Shown one piece after another: positions 21,101 through 31,509 of a DNA stretch of 64,000 nucleotides. The DNA is taken from positions 1-64,000 of the forward strand of contig CAICTM010000155.1 of the NCBI GenBank assembly GCA_903772945.1. Reading direction: 5' to 3'. Origin of the DNA: Seminavis robusta. Its lineage: Eukaryota; Bacillariophyta; Bacillariophyceae; Naviculales; Naviculaceae. The position numbers and the translations under genes were made by a program. Under the pieces are notes generated by a model. That model worked only from the letters and a program-made list of their open reading frames with translations, made no database searches and was not told where the DNA came from. How positions within the stretch are numbered: position 1 is the stretch's first letter; every line of letters starts with the position of its first letter.

Positions 21101-21642
21101 AAAGAAAACTCCACAATCCACAGATCACCTTTTCACGATACCGGTACCTCGGAGCAAAGCTTGATGTAGGAAAAATTCATTCCGTCTCTACGTTTTGCCA
21201 GACCCAACGTAACTTTCTGCGGTTTTAATTAGGTTTATCCAACTCTCTACTAGCTAGATCTTTGATGTAGTAAATCGGTATCGATTAGAAATTGTCTCCG
21301 GGGAGGCAGTGTGTTCTCTCTAAGCCCCTGTTTGCTTTGCGAGCAGCATTGAGGCCTTACAAACTACTAGTAATGATGTCGCCAACATTTGTTCGTACCG
21401 GTACTGGATTGGATCATGCAACAGAGCACAGCTTTCAAATCTGAGTTTAATTAAAAGGGGGTTTAGAGTACCTGGTATGGCCGATGTTCATTCGACATTG
21501 GGTGTAGACATCACCTTTGGTTGTCAGCACCTAGAGCCCTTCGGTATGGCGGGACGGTTTTCATATATGGGTGTCCTGTGTGTTTATCCAGCTTTGGTTC
21601 CTTGCACGAACGTACCGGTATGATATCAACCACGTCGGGTCT
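21101..21642. other. Intergenic between convergent genes
   Basis: Holds 3' UTRs and short palindromes (GATACCGGTACC at 21137). No gene seen. Confidence 0.4.
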
Positions 21643-23181
21643 CTAGATCGAGACAATGGAAGGGCTTGTCTCAAGGTGCGACTCCCCGGCTTCATTGACT
21701 CCGGGCGCTTGTACATTGGACCGCTTTGCTTTCTTGGGAGGAGGAGGAAGAGGATTGGAATCCTCCGTGATGAATTCAGTGGAGCGTTTCTTGCTGGCTC
21801 CAAGTGGTGGAAGGCAGTCAGGGACGTTTGCCCCCAAGGCCACTTTGCCTGGACGAACAAGTTTGGAAGACTCCTGACGCGCCACCTTGGCTTTGCCTTC
21901 TCCCCACTTCCAACCAATAGTTTCCAATAGATAAACGCGCTTGATGGAGAGGAGATTGTGCTCCTTCAAGACCTCTTGGAGCTTGAGCCAATTCCCGAGC
22001 TTGCCAGTGGCATCCTCCGCACAGATCGCATCCAATGTCACAAGGCTGCCATTCTCTTTCCCAGCAAGAGAGCTTTGAAGTGTCATGTAGAATTTCTTCC
22101 AGCAGGTATCTCTGTCTTCACCCCACGCAAAACCCAGGGAAAGAAGCCGCTTGGCCCGTTGGGGGTCCAGGATGCCCCTTCGCCCGGCCTCCTTCTGTAC
22201 ACCGACCCAGGCAGCCAACGTGCCGGCCTCGAAAGTTGAAGGAACATCCACATGGCCGAAGCGCTCTTTGAACTGTGAGAGATTCGCCAATTGCTGATCC
22301 CATTGCTTCTGGTACATTTCGGCCCGAGCTTCAATGGCATCGACCCGCCAGACGAATCCGAGCTCAATGAGTTTTGACTTGCGCCACTGAGAGAGTTGGC
22401 CACGATGGTAGATGCTGCGCTGGTTCGAAACCCAAATACCAAGTTGTCTGTCTTTTTCGTACTGATTGGGAATAGAAAAGTGCCCATGTTCCTTGTGAAA
22501 CTGCTTGAGCTTCTCGTAGTTGGCGAGCCATTGGCCATCACGTTTTTGGTTGCTCCATTTGGGGCTGCTGGGCCTCTTTCCATTTTGCTTGCCACCATCT
22601 TCACGAGACTTGTTGACCTGCCACTTGAAATTGATGGACTCGAGCCGCATAAGGCGATCTTCGCGCAGCAACGACTTCTTGTACAGAGAACGTTGAGTAG
22701 CAATCCACTGTGATAGCTCCGCATCTTGAACTCTCAACGGTTTACCTTTGAGCTGCTTGACAAGTTCCTTGTACCGCTCGAACTTGGCATCCCACTGTCG
22801 ATCATTGCGATATCCAAACTTGAAGCCGACGAACTTGAGTTTTTCGTGACGTTCTTGTGTGAGAGATTCTTGATTGCGCTGCTGGTAACGGACCCAGTTG
22901 GCAAGGGCACTGTCTTCATAGCGAACAGGCACATTGCAGTGGCCGTGCGCTCTCTTGAACTTGACCAGAGCATTGAATGATTCGTCCCACGTTCGTAGCG
23001 TTCGGCCAGGCTTTGACGACTTCTCTTTTGCTGTTGCTGTTGTGGACGCCTGTACACTTGTTGCCGTCTCCTCTTGTTTTATGGCTGTTTGGCGGGCGGT
23101 CACGTCGTCGGCAGCCGCGATCAGCAACGCTTCAATGCCATCGAATGACGACTTGGGCTCTATTTCCATCTTGGTCGTCAT
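21643..23181 (-). CDS. Helicase-associated (HA) domain repeat protein, five repeats
   Basis: The ATG at 23179-23181 gives 512 residues; the frame is open further upstream but without ATG at its first codon. Five HA-domain-like repeats (Pfam helicase-associated type) lie at about residues 64-124, 128-187, 216-280, 292-354 and 358-427. Each has the pattern W-x3-F/Y...L..F...HGH..VP....D..L..WV..QR...L...R...L..LGF.W, for example FKRAHGHCNVPVRYED and WVSNQRSIYHRGQLSQWR. Repeat 2 lacks the HGH motif (VKQLKGKPLRV) and repeat 5 is diverged. The N-terminus is low-complexity and the C-terminus is basic with an NLS-like PPPPKKAKRS. No helicase motor is present. The family is strongly expanded in diatoms; nucleic-acid binding is inferred from the bacterial and algal helicases that carry the same module. 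Confidence 0.88.
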   Translation of the reverse strand: MTTKMEIEPKSSFDGIEALLIAAADDVTARQTAIKQEETATSVQASTTATAKEKSSKPGRTLRTWDESFNALVKFKRAHGHCNVPVRYEDSALANWVRYQQRNQESLTQERHEKLKFVGFKFGYRNDRQWDAKFERYKELVKQLKGKPLRVQDAELSQWIATQRSLYKKSLLREDRLMRLESINFKWQVNKSREDGGKQNGKRPSSPKWSNQKRDGQWLANYEKLKQFHKEHGHFSIPNQYEKDRQLGIWVSNQRSIYHRGQLSQWRKSKLIELGFVWRVDAIEARAEMYQKQWDQQLANLSQFKERFGHVDVPSTFEAGTLAAWVGVQKEAGRRGILDPQRAKRLLSLGFAWGEDRDTCWKKFYMTLQSSLAGKENGSLVTLDAICAEDATGKLGNWLKLQEVLKEHNLLSIKRVYLLETIGWKWGEGKAKVARQESSKLVRPGKVALGANVPDCLPPLGASKKRSTEFITEDSNPLPPPPKKAKRSNVQAPGVNEAGESHLETSPSIVSI

Positions 23182-23990
23182 TCTATTTGATAGACGTAGT
23201 TCCACACAATCAAATCGGTATCGACTAGGAGAAGCTAGAATTGTGAGCCTCCAGTCTTGTCGACCTTGACTCCTCGTTTTCCGAGCGTCAACGCTTCGAT
23301 CGATGAACGTTTTCCAACCGCCGTTGCCAATGCTCAATCGACAGATTCTTGCGAAGAAGTATACAATGCAGTTGACAGAACGTGTACCGATACGACGCCG
23401 ATCACCGTGACGATGGAGTCTGTCGAAAGAACGCTCCTAGAGGAGAAACACTCACCGAAAGGCTCCACGGAGTTGTGTGTTTGCGAGAGGAGTGACAAAA
23501 GCGTGGCCTGGGAGTTGGAGCTCAGATTTTGTGAGGAGCGAAAGACACATGACGTCATAAGCAGCTCTGCCGTGTTGGAGCGTCCTGGTTACGTGCCCAC
23601 ATCACTTTTCGTTCTTCCACATCTTTCGCATCTAGAGTTTGTTCACCTCACGAGATGATCTGAAACGGACGAATGGCTCTATGTACCGTAGAAGATTATC
23701 GAGCTATGGATCGCTAATGTATGTGACGGGGCAACATCATATATGACATACCATCCCTCGGCCTCCATCGAAATGGATAAGAGGTGTTTAGTTAGAGAAG
23801 GGAAATTGACGCGAAATCCAATGCGGAAGTGAAAGGCCAGAACGGACGGACCTCCTTTGTGCTTCCGCATCTCTTTATCTCGTCCAACTCTCAGCCAAAA
23901 ACCACATCGACGAAGAAGACGGCCCTATTAGCCTCACTTGAAGAAGGATTCTAAAGTAATTTGTTATTGAGTTCCAGCTAGTCCAGCAAA
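23182..23990. other. Intergenic, divergent promoter region
   Basis: Lies between the minus-strand HA-repeat gene and the plus-strand hydrolase. A 133-codon plus-strand open frame here has no ATG at its start and no motif, and was not called. Confidence 0.4.
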
Positions 23991-25018
23991 ATGGGAGCGT
24001 TTCGATATTTTTGGTACTATGTGCTCGCGGGCTTTGGCTTCATCTATCCACAAATCATCGACAAAAATGATCCTTATGAGTGGGCCGGCATATACGGCGT
24101 GAGGAGCTTCACTGAGGAAATTCCTTTTAATTACAATGGAAAACACGAGACTTTGCAAGCTGAACTTTTCGAACCAGCGTCGCTGGATCCCGAGGCATTC
24201 GTCCTGTTCATGCCTGGGTTTGGAGCCAGCTACACTGGCTACATCGACTACTTGGAGCATCTGGCATCGCATGGCTTTCTGGCAATGGGGATGGACTTTG
24301 CAGGCACCACGCTGACGATTGACGGAGAACACGATGTCAAAGCCTACCAAGCATTGGATGCCATTGCATATATTCGGGTCGTCTACCCGGAATACTACGA
24401 TTTGCCAATCTACACAGCTGGGCACAGTCTTGGCGGAAAGATTGCATTTTATGCAGCATCTTTAAATGAAAAGATTGACGGTGTCATGGCATTGGATCCT
24501 GTCAATGCTGGCGGGCCTCCCTGTGCCATTTTTCCAAAGTAAGTTCAGGAGATTATGTATCTTGCTCATCACGACGGTTTCGCTATCATCAGGCCTCACC
24601 TTTACCCATGTTCCCAAGGCAATGCATTGCTTATCCGGTCGCTCCCAACAATGAAACGGAGCAAGAAGGCATCATGAAGCAAATTACGGAAGGGACCAGC
24701 AGTATCATATTTCGATCGAAACCAGATCCATTGACCAATCCAGATGCCCAGTTCAATGCCGCCAACTTCTACTTTGGACTCGATGGGCAAGGTCTGAACG
24801 CTGCACCCTCACCAGTCTGGTACTATGACATGGGAGAGTTCCCACATGGCTTGTACTTGTCCTCGTTGCCATCAAAGCAAGTCCAAATCATCAAACGCAC
24901 CATGGTAGCTTTTCTAGAGCAAGAAGTATTGGGGGAGGATTCAGGGGCCTACCTCACCGGCAGCATAATTCAGGCGGATATCAACGATGGATATTTGGTT
25001 TCTGTTGAAAATAGGTGA
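23991..25018 (+). CDS. Alpha/beta hydrolase, chlorophyllase / PAF-acetylhydrolase-like
   Basis: Two exons, 23991-24538 and 24619-25018, give 315 residues. The 80-nt intron has a GTAAGT donor and a TTCCCAAG acceptor; only this acceptor restores the downstream frame (FPK joined to QCIAYPVAP). The nucleophile elbow is GHSLGG with Ser146, preceded by strand PIYTA. Asp169 lies in LDPVNAG and a candidate His259 in FPHGLYLSS, giving a complete triad. An oxyanion-loop PGFGASY appears near residue 75. The N-terminus (FRYFWYYVLAGFGFIYPQII) is hydrophobic and could be a signal anchor or membrane helix. The family hydrolyses esters such as chlorophyll phytyl ester or acetylated phospholipids; the substrate is not decidable here. 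Confidence 0.8.
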
Positions 25019-25397
25019 TGCCCTGCAAGGCCAGGAAAATGATGGTAATCACCAAAAGTGTGCACGTGTGTTCTCATTTTCTGGTCCGCCAAAGAAACTT
25101 TCCTGGATATCGTTAGGTGTGGCCGTGTTGCTCCGGTGGCGGGGAGAGGAGATGGCTCAGATTGGTTGGCCAGGCACTGCATGTAGGTCACGAAGGAAAA
25201 AATGTATATATGGTTTTTTAAAAGATAGTTCATCAGGGAAAGATTGGTCAGCCCACGGCGTCCACCTGCTGGGCTGGGGTGTTGTTGTGCTTGGAAGCCC
25301 GATCAGTCACATTGTATTGTTTGAAACAGCTTCGCCAGTGAAATGGTGGCTGGGTATTGAACGATGAAGGGGAAACGACCATTCTTTCTTGGGCAGC
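25019..25397. other. Intergenic between convergent genes
   Basis: 3' UTRs of the hydrolase and the minus-strand membrane protein. Nothing else recognised. Confidence 0.4.
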
Positions 25398-26646
25398 TCA
25401 AACGGCAGAAATCACGGGAATCTTGGCCATGCTGTCATCGTTATCGTGCATATCAACTTTTCGATACACACCATCCCCTTGCCCGCTTCGCAGTTCAATG
25501 GATTGGTTCAGCTCCAGTTCCGCCTGCAACGCTTCAATGGTGAGCTCCTCGTTTCGGATGCGGAGTGAGAAATACAACACCGGATTGAGACTGTGAAGGG
25601 GGGGGGGGGTGCAAACGCCAAAGAACATCAGTGTCAGACAAAGACGGATTGACCAGAGACGGCAAGGAGATGGGCACTTACATGGCATTGAGAGGACCAA
25701 TAAGCAGAGAAACTATCACAGACGACAAACCCATGATGACAGCCATGGTAGCTGCGCTGGATCCAATGAAGAACAGCTGGAGCGCCTTCCTGATCGCAAT
25801 GCGCCCCACGGCTTCAAGCAAGTAAAAGACAAGGGTGCTGCAAAGGATGAAGCAAATGCTGGATCTGCAGAGTTGCCAAGAGCGTTTCATGGACGCCACG
25901 ATTCCTTTGTTTTCCACGATCATGGCGGTGGGTGCCCCCGTCATGGAGCAGGTGAAATAAACCGAGAGACCAATAAAGGCCACGACGGACAGGAAAGTCA
26001 TCCCCGCATTGGGCATACCAGTCTCTTTGTTGATTGTCGTGAGGATAGTGGCTGAAAACCAGATCACAGCTGTGACTGCCAAGACGAGGAGATAGCAGAG
26101 ACCAAAACCAATAATAGAGCACATCTTCTTCCATCCAATTCTCAAACATGTCATCCAATGAGGAGAACGACCGGCAAAGATTTCACTTGCTGCACGCACA
26201 AAAGCACCTTGAAACGCCGCTGTAATGCAAATAGTCGCGACAAGAAATGCCACGTAAAGTCCAATCACGGCAGTCAGGAGGCCCAAAAGCTTTTTAGGAT
26301 CCGTCATGTCCACGGCGTCGGTCGAAAAGTCGTATGCAGTGCTCGACGAGTGGTCCAAACTGTTCTTGTCACCGCTTCCTTGGTCATTGCTGTAGGGCTG
26401 TTGACTTTCGTACAAGAATCGTCGGACATCACCGCTCAGACTTTCAACTAATGATTGCGTCTCCGCGCCAAAGGCGGCTACATAGAAACTGGCAAAGAAA
26501 ATCAATACCGGAAGATGCGCCACAGCTTGGCACACGGCAAGCGCACCAAACGTCTTGAAGTTCTCAAAGAACAGGTTGAAAACCAAGGAGCTGACTTGGC
26601 AGACACCCACAGCGGGGTTGGAATACAGGGACGATACGACGACCAT
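25398..26646 (-). CDS. Polytopic membrane protein (about six helices)
   Basis: Two exons, 26646-25682 and 25590-25398, with a GTAAGT...TTCACAG intron of 91 nt, give 385 residues. The splice turns GPLNAM-stop into GPLNAILNPVLYFSLRIRNE, a better fit to this type of membrane protein, which often ends with ...LYYDLRVR. Hydrophobic segments include CQAVAHLPVLIFFASFYVAA, LLGLLTAVIGLYVAFLVATI, GFGLCYLLVLAVTAVIWFSA, TFLSVVAFIGLSVYFTCSMT, SICFILCSTLVFYLLEAVG and ATMAVIMGLSSVIVSLLIGP. The pattern PTAMIVENKGIVASMKRSWQL resembles the membrane domain linked to glycerophosphodiester phosphodiesterases and related prokaryotic YciC-like proteins (tentative). The C-terminus is soluble and acidic. Function unknown. 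Confidence 0.72.
25598..25609. repeat. G homopolymer in an intron
   Basis: A run of about 12 G (C on the coding strand) immediately precedes the acceptor of the minus-strand gene and acts as an unusual C-rich tract before TTCACAG. Confidence 0.7.
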
Positions 26647-27065
26647 GGTTGTTTGATTGATACCGGTACTTCTGTGTGTAATGGGATGGTCTTTTGTGGG
26701 AGAGTTGAGGGCAATTTTTCAGTCTTCGTCCTTCCACGGTCAGTCAGTCTTGCTTATCTACTTTCAAACAGCTCTGCTGGGTGGATCCTTTGTAGCAGCT
26801 GCAGCGCTCGCGTCGCCTTCCCTTCCTCGACATTTCCAGACATCCAGGGTCCACCACACAACAACGCCCAAGGACTTTCAACGATACCGAGATTGGAAAT
26901 CCACCTTATCAGCAGACCACATCAAACCTAGAATTTTGGGCTGCAGCGGAGATAGATCTAGTTTCTCGATTCACAGCTGACACCACGAGAGAACTCAGAA
27001 TCAACAAGACAAGTAACCAACGAACACCAACGAGATCTAGTTTTTCGTAGGACAGTACATGCAAG
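26647..27065. other. Intergenic, divergent promoter region
   Basis: Between the minus-strand membrane protein and CHMP5. AGATCTAGTTTxTCG occurs twice (26953 and 27031). No gene seen. Confidence 0.45.
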
Positions 27066-27731
27066 ATGAACCGAGTATTTGGCAAGAAGAAAGCAGCTGG
27101 TCCGGCACCCACTCTGACGGATGCCTCTGCTGGATTGGGAGGGCGAATTGACTCTATGGATACCAAGATTCAAGGCTTGGAGGATGAGCTACGTCAATAC
27201 AAGGAAAAGATCAAAAAGGCTCGAACCCCGGCCGCCAAAAAGACTCTGCAAAAGCGAGCCATGGAAGTGTTGAAGCGAAAGAAGATGTATGAGCAACAGC
27301 GTGACATGGCATCCGGGCAGCAATTTAACATTGATCAAGCTCAATTTGGAATGGAGTCTGCCAAAGCTACTGTGCAAACGGTGGCGGCCATGAAAAGTGC
27401 CAACAACGAAATGAAAAAGGTCATGAAGAAAGACCTCAATATTGACGCTGTGGAAGATTTGGCAGATGAAATGGCAGAGCTTCTGGAAGATTTCGGCGAG
27501 ATCAACGAAGCTTTGGGAAATAATTACGCAACACCCGATTTGGACGAAGCAGATCTCGATGCCGAACTGGAAATGTTGGGTGATGAGTTGGAAATGGAGG
27601 AATTGGAGGCGGATGCTACACCCAGCTATTTGCAAGCGCCACTACCATCACAACCCACGGATGTGCCGGGTGACAAATTGCCAGGAGAGGAACTGGAGGA
27701 TGAATTTGGTTTGCCTGCAGCCCCTCACTGA
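27066..27731 (+). CDS. VPS60: ESCRT-III subunit CHMP5/Vps60 (SNF7 family)
   Basis: Single exon, 221 residues, beginning MNRVFGKKKAAGPAPTLTDA, the diagnostic CHMP5/Vps60 start. The basic N-terminal helix hairpin (IDSMDTKIQGLEDELRQYKE, KKTLQKRAMEVLKRKKMYEQ) and QFNIDQAQFGMESAKATVQT are conserved in this subgroup. NIDAVEDLADEMAELLEDFG and LDEADLDAELEMLGDELE form the acidic regulatory half. The tail (YLQAPLPSQPTDVPG) corresponds to the Lip5/Vta1-binding region. In other eukaryotes the protein works at endosomes with Vta1 and Vps4 in multivesicular body formation and membrane scission. Length matches the human protein (219 aa). The gene stands alone with no functional neighbour. Confidence 0.95.
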   Translation: MNRVFGKKKAAGPAPTLTDASAGLGGRIDSMDTKIQGLEDELRQYKEKIKKARTPAAKKTLQKRAMEVLKRKKMYEQQRDMASGQQFNIDQAQFGMESAKATVQTVAAMKSANNEMKKVMKKDLNIDAVEDLADEMAELLEDFGEINEALGNNYATPDLDEADLDAELEMLGDELEMEELEADATPSYLQAPLPSQPTDVPGDKLPGEELEDEFGLPAAPH

Positions 27732-28251
27732 GCCCACAACGATCGCATGAGGGGAGAGCTCGATGTATCAAATAGTACACAGTGGCTTTCATTTCTGAAG
27801 CTTAGGTATGATTGGAATAACAAAGCTGATTGTACCACCCAACAATATTCAATTTATGCAATCCACTAGAACTGCCGTTTCATCATACAATGGCAACCAT
27901 AATTCCTTTGTATAGTCTTTCACGGGAATGTCTTGTGCCGTTTGGACTGACTTTATGCGTCCAGGTAGACCTTGATCCTTCAAAGTGAGTGGTTTATTGG
28001 TGCTGTTGCTTTACTCTTTTTAAGGATCCTATCGGTACCATACGTGTACCATGGTCAGCTGTTGATTTACCAAAGAGGAATGAAGCGGCTTTGTTCCGGC
28101 GCATGAATGAGATTCGTGACTCAAAGCACGACCAAGCAACAACGACAACATCACCACATTTCTGAATTCGCTTGAAAGCTTGCATTTCTACTACCAGCAT
28201 ATCTATTTAGTATTTGTCCAGCGTATATCCTTCTAAAGCAAGTAAAGAAGC
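27732..28251. other. Intergenic, no gene seen
   Basis: A/T-rich 3' UTR followed by the 5' region of the RBR gene. CGGTACCATACGTGTACCATGG near 28033-28052 is a palindrome-like word. No ORF called. Confidence 0.4.
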
Positions 28252-29328
28252 ATGATGGCCGACGATGTGGAAGTGTTGGATGTGGTGGTGGACCTTACCG
28301 AAGACTCCAAGCCTCCTGCTCGCAACAAGAGCACATCAGAAATAGACGATGAAGTGGTGGTCATTGAAATAGATCCGGCCAATTCCAAGCCTTCGGCACG
28401 TCCAAAGACGAGTTCATCAAAAGCAACCGACAATGAAGTGATCGTCGTTCCCGCTGCCGCTTCGGTCCCCTCCAGTTTCATGACACCTGATGCTGCAGCC
28501 CCTGGAAGCGACTATGCATTGGCCTTGAAGCTCGCAGCCCAAGAACCCTCCTGTAGCCAGATTCTTCGCAAACGGCGCAAGGGGGTTCTCTTTTCCTGTG
28601 GCATCTGCCTGGACGAGGACCTCGAATCGTTCAAGGGCTATTCGATGGAGGCCTGCAAACACCGCTTCTGCACATCCTGTCTGACCAGATTGGTCCAGTC
28701 TTCCTTGGCTCCAAGTGCCTCTCATGTATTGAAGATCATGTGTCCTCAGGACAAGTGCAAAAGCAGCCTGTCAGTCAATGATATCCGGTTCATTCTCAGA
28801 GATGATCCAGCAGCATGGAAAAAATACTCTGAGAAGGCCTCACTTTGTTCTCTCGAGTCGGAAGTGCTGGACACGGACAGTCACACCCGGCGTTGCCCCA
28901 ATGATCGATGCAATTTCATCTTTTCTTTTGTCCATGGCGCTGCAGCAGAAGGTCGTCAATTCGATTGCCCATCATGCAAGAAAAGCTACTGTCTTCAATG
29001 CGGTGCCAATGGTGGCAAAGTGGGCCCTGCACATGCGGGGAATACTTGTACAGAGCGAATTGAAATCATACAAAAGCAGGTCGAGGAACGACGTAAATTT
29101 GATGAGTGGAAAGAAGAAAATTCCAAAGCAGACGAACGCTTCAACGCAATGATGGAGCAGGAACGTAAGAAGGGCAACACCAAGCCTTGCCCCAAGTGCA
29201 ACACTCCCATTGCAAAGAATGGAGGGTGCGACCACATGTATTGTACTCAGTGCAAAACTCACTTCAACTGGGGAGGACGAAACAAGAATCCATCGTTTAT
29301 GCCTGGCTTGAACGCTGTGCCACGCTAA
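28252..29328 (+). CDS. RBR-type E3 ubiquitin ligase (RING1-IBR-Rcat)
   Basis: Single exon, 358 residues, ATG at 28252. The N-terminal ~110 residues are disordered and acidic, with repeated VxxVVVDLTE / VVVIEID short motifs resembling SUMO-interaction motifs. RING1 starts [10 protein letters not shown] at about residue 117 ([10 protein letters not shown], then CPQDKCK). An IBR follows ([25 protein letters not shown]). A helical linker leads to the Rcat/RING2 domain ([30 protein letters not shown]), with Cys326 in NGGCDHM as the predicted ubiquitin-thioester residue. RBR ligases pass ubiquitin through that Cys, unlike ordinary RINGs. The Rcat ends with FNWGG and no C-terminal Ariadne domain is present. 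The substrate is unknown. Confidence 0.9.
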   Translation: MMADDVEVLDVVVDLTEDSKPPARNKSTSEIDDEVVVIEIDPANSKPSARPKTSSSKATDNEVIVVPAAASVPSSFMTPDAAAPGSDYALALKLAAQEPSCSQILRKRRKGVLFSCGICLDEDLESFKGYSMEACKHRFCTSCLTRLVQSSLAPSASHVLKIMCPQDKCKSSLSVNDIRFILRDDPAAWKKYSEKASLCSLESEVLDTDSHTRRCPNDRCNFIFSFVHGAAAEGRQFDCPSCKKSYCLQCGANGGKVGPAHAGNTCTERIEIIQKQVEERRKFDEWKEENSKADERFNAMMEQERKKGNTKPCPKCNTPIAKNGGCDHMYCTQCKTHFNWGGRNKNPSFMPGLNAVPR

Positions 29329-29694
29329 GATGCTCTCAATCAGGTGTTTCGATGATAAATGAATGCTCTTGATTAGTTTGGTGTATTTTGGGACTTGCCC
29401 AAGTGGAAGCTACGATGCCAACTTTCCCAGGGATTTCAACAGCAAATCTCATAGCCATAAAGAATTATAACTCTCATAGATCTTTCGCGATGCCCCACAG
29501 TACAGCGTATCGGTACCGTATGTCACGGTTTCCAAATCCACAACGGCATCTGCGGGGTTGCCTTGGAACGGCAATAGCCGCCAGTGGATCGGGATCGTCT
29601 GTCGAACTGTCACACATGGCGCAGTCCGCTATCTAAACAACTGGTACATGGCCACCAACTGTCAGGTACGGTACAATCTAACTGGATCACTATC
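29329..29694. other. Intergenic between convergent genes
   Basis: 3' UTR region. TATCGGTACCGTATG at 29507-29521 is a palindrome-type word. No gene seen. Confidence 0.4.
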
Positions 29695-31509
29695 TTATTC
29701 TGGGTACGCCACTTCTAAACCATGCCGCCACAGCTTCCACGTCTTGGTCATGCCCTTGGCGAATGAATCGCGAAAGTCGGGGTCATGCGAGATGACAAGG
29801 ACAGCGCCTTGGAATGTCTCGAGCATTTCCGTCAGTGATTTTCTCGTTGCAACATCCACATTCTCCGACATTTCATCCAAGATGAGCAGCGATGGCTTGG
29901 GATGCTTCAATATTTGATGAGCGAGCCATAGACGGACCCGTTGTCCCGCCGACAAGGTCTTGACGTGATGCAACGCCAAATCCTTGGCCAAGCCCAAGTC
30001 GCCCAGATGATGTCGTGCTTGCGTTTCGGTCATGGTTTTGGCTGGTTGTAGAAATTCTAGAGCAGTTTGGGAGCCATGCTGTCGCAAGAGCTGATGCAGA
30101 GCCGTCTGCGGGAAGTACAAAATGTTTTGCGTGGATCGGTGGACGGATCCTTCTGTGGGTTCCAATTCACCAAGAATCAATTTGACAAGTGTTGTTTTGC
30201 CACAACCATTGGCGCCTTGCAAGAGCACCCGATCGTTGGCTTCCAACGATGTATCTACGTTTTGAAAGACCCAGTCACCATCGTATCGCACACCCACATC
30301 TTGCAGAGTGATTATAGTTCCTTCGGCAGCCGGAACCCCATCAATGTGCAATGGTTTGACGCGTTCCCGTTTGGCCTTGTGCTTTATTTGTTCGGCATCT
30401 TTGACAACCTGCTGAGCCTTTTTCAGTTTGGAAGCAGCCGATTTGTCCGCCTTCTGTTTGGCTTCCTTGTTCTTGCCTTTGATAAAGCGTTGATCCTCAC
30501 CATGTTTTATATCATTCCGAAAGTTTCCTTCTCGTTTTTTCAGCACGGCTTGAACCTTCTTCAGTGACTTGTCAGCTGTTTCGAGATTGTCTTGCGATTG
30601 CTCTATGGATTTGGTAGTGTGCTGAATTTCAGACTCCAATGTGTGCCGAAAGGCAGTGTATCCACAATTGTAGGTTGTCAGAGTTTGATTGGCCGAGTTG
30701 ATATGCATGATTCTGTCACAAAGAGCATCCAGCAGTGTTTCCTTGTGGGAAATCAGTAGGACAATGGATCGGTCCGTCTTGGCCAAGTGTTGAAGCTGTT
30801 CCATCAGCCACTCGGTAGAAGTGCGGTCCAGAAAGGAAGGTTCATCAATAATGAGACAGGCAGGGTGGGTCAAAACGGCTGCAATAAGTCTGCATTTGTA
30901 CCGCCATCCACAGGAGAGTTGATCTAGCTTTTTGCGAGCATGAGCCTTGAGCCCCACCCGTTCCATGGCTTGATCAGTTTCTCGTTCCAGGCTTTCTGCC
31001 ATGACTTCTTCTGTGTCATACAGATCGGATAACTCTTCGGATATCCTTTCCACTTCTTCGACAACTGCTTCTTCCATGACTGCCTCCATTTCTTCAATAG
31101 TCTGCCGCAATTGATCGAGACGACCTTGAAGTCGAGATTGGATGTAGTCCCGAGGATACAGGTTCAAGGATGAGTCTGCATCTTCTTCGTGGTGACCGTC
31201 TTCATCGTCGGCAGCCGCCAAATATTCCACTGTCAAATCAGACGGAAATCCATCCAAGGTTTTGGATGCCAACACTTGCGCCAAGGAGGATTTACCAGCA
31301 CCATTTGTTCCAACAATGCCCGTGATGCTGCCATGAGGCAACGACAAGTCGGTCGATTGGAACAGTGTCCTACCTCCATCGTGACTCAAGCTGAGGCCAC
31401 TAATCGAAATGGCATGGCCCCGATGGTACGAGCAAGGGGCGCTCGTCGAGAAGGTTGCCAAGCCGTCGGTGGCGTTGTTGCTATTGTTATTGTTGTCGTC
31501 GTTAACCAT
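29695..31509 (-). CDS. ABC-F family ATP-binding protein (two ABC domains, no membrane part)
   Basis: The first ATG is at 31507-31509, giving 604 residues; 34 more in-frame codons lie upstream without an ATG start. ABC1 has Walker A GTNGAGKSS (about residue 68), the signature region LSCGWRYKCRL and Walker B LIIDEPSFLD. ABC2 has Walker A GANGCGKTT (~431), signature LSAGQRVRLWLA and Walker B LLILDEMSENVD. A charged linker of about 90 residues (ESEIQHTTKSIEQSQ and KKAQQVVKDAEQIKHKAK) lies between, as in ABC-F ribosome-associated factors. ABC-F proteins act on translation or ribosomes. Deviations: signature 1 reads LSCGW instead of LSGGQ, and Walker B 2 is followed by MS rather than PT. A Ser/Asn-rich insert follows the start. 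Confidence 0.88.
   Translation of the reverse strand: MVNDDNNNNSNNATDGLATFSTSAPCSYHRGHAISISGLSLSHDGGRTLFQSTDLSLPHGSITGIVGTNGAGKSSLAQVLASKTLDGFPSDLTVEYLAAADDEDGHHEEDADSSLNLYPRDYIQSRLQGRLDQLRQTIEEMEAVMEEAVVEEVERISEELSDLYDTEEVMAESLERETDQAMERVGLKAHARKKLDQLSCGWRYKCRLIAAVLTHPACLIIDEPSFLDRTSTEWLMEQLQHLAKTDRSIVLLISHKETLLDALCDRIMHINSANQTLTTYNCGYTAFRHTLESEIQHTTKSIEQSQDNLETADKSLKKVQAVLKKREGNFRNDIKHGEDQRFIKGKNKEAKQKADKSAASKLKKAQQVVKDAEQIKHKAKRERVKPLHIDGVPAAEGTIITLQDVGVRYDGDWVFQNVDTSLEANDRVLLQGANGCGKTTLVKLILGELEPTEGSVHRSTQNILYFPQTALHQLLRQHGSQTALEFLQPAKTMTETQARHHLGDLGLAKDLALHHVKTLSAGQRVRLWLAHQILKHPKPSLLILDEMSENVDVATRKSLTEMLETFQGAVLVISHDPDFRDSFAKGMTKTWKLWRHGLEVAYPE

Noticed and set aside
23257-23658. 133-codon plus-strand frame in the HA gene's 5' region
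   Set aside because: Starts at TTG rather than ATG, no recognised motif, overlaps a promoter region.
24539-24592. Alternative 54-nt intron in the hydrolase ending at the earlier CAG
   Set aside because: It would put the second exon in a frame that stops soon after; the CAAG at 24617-24618 keeps the frame.
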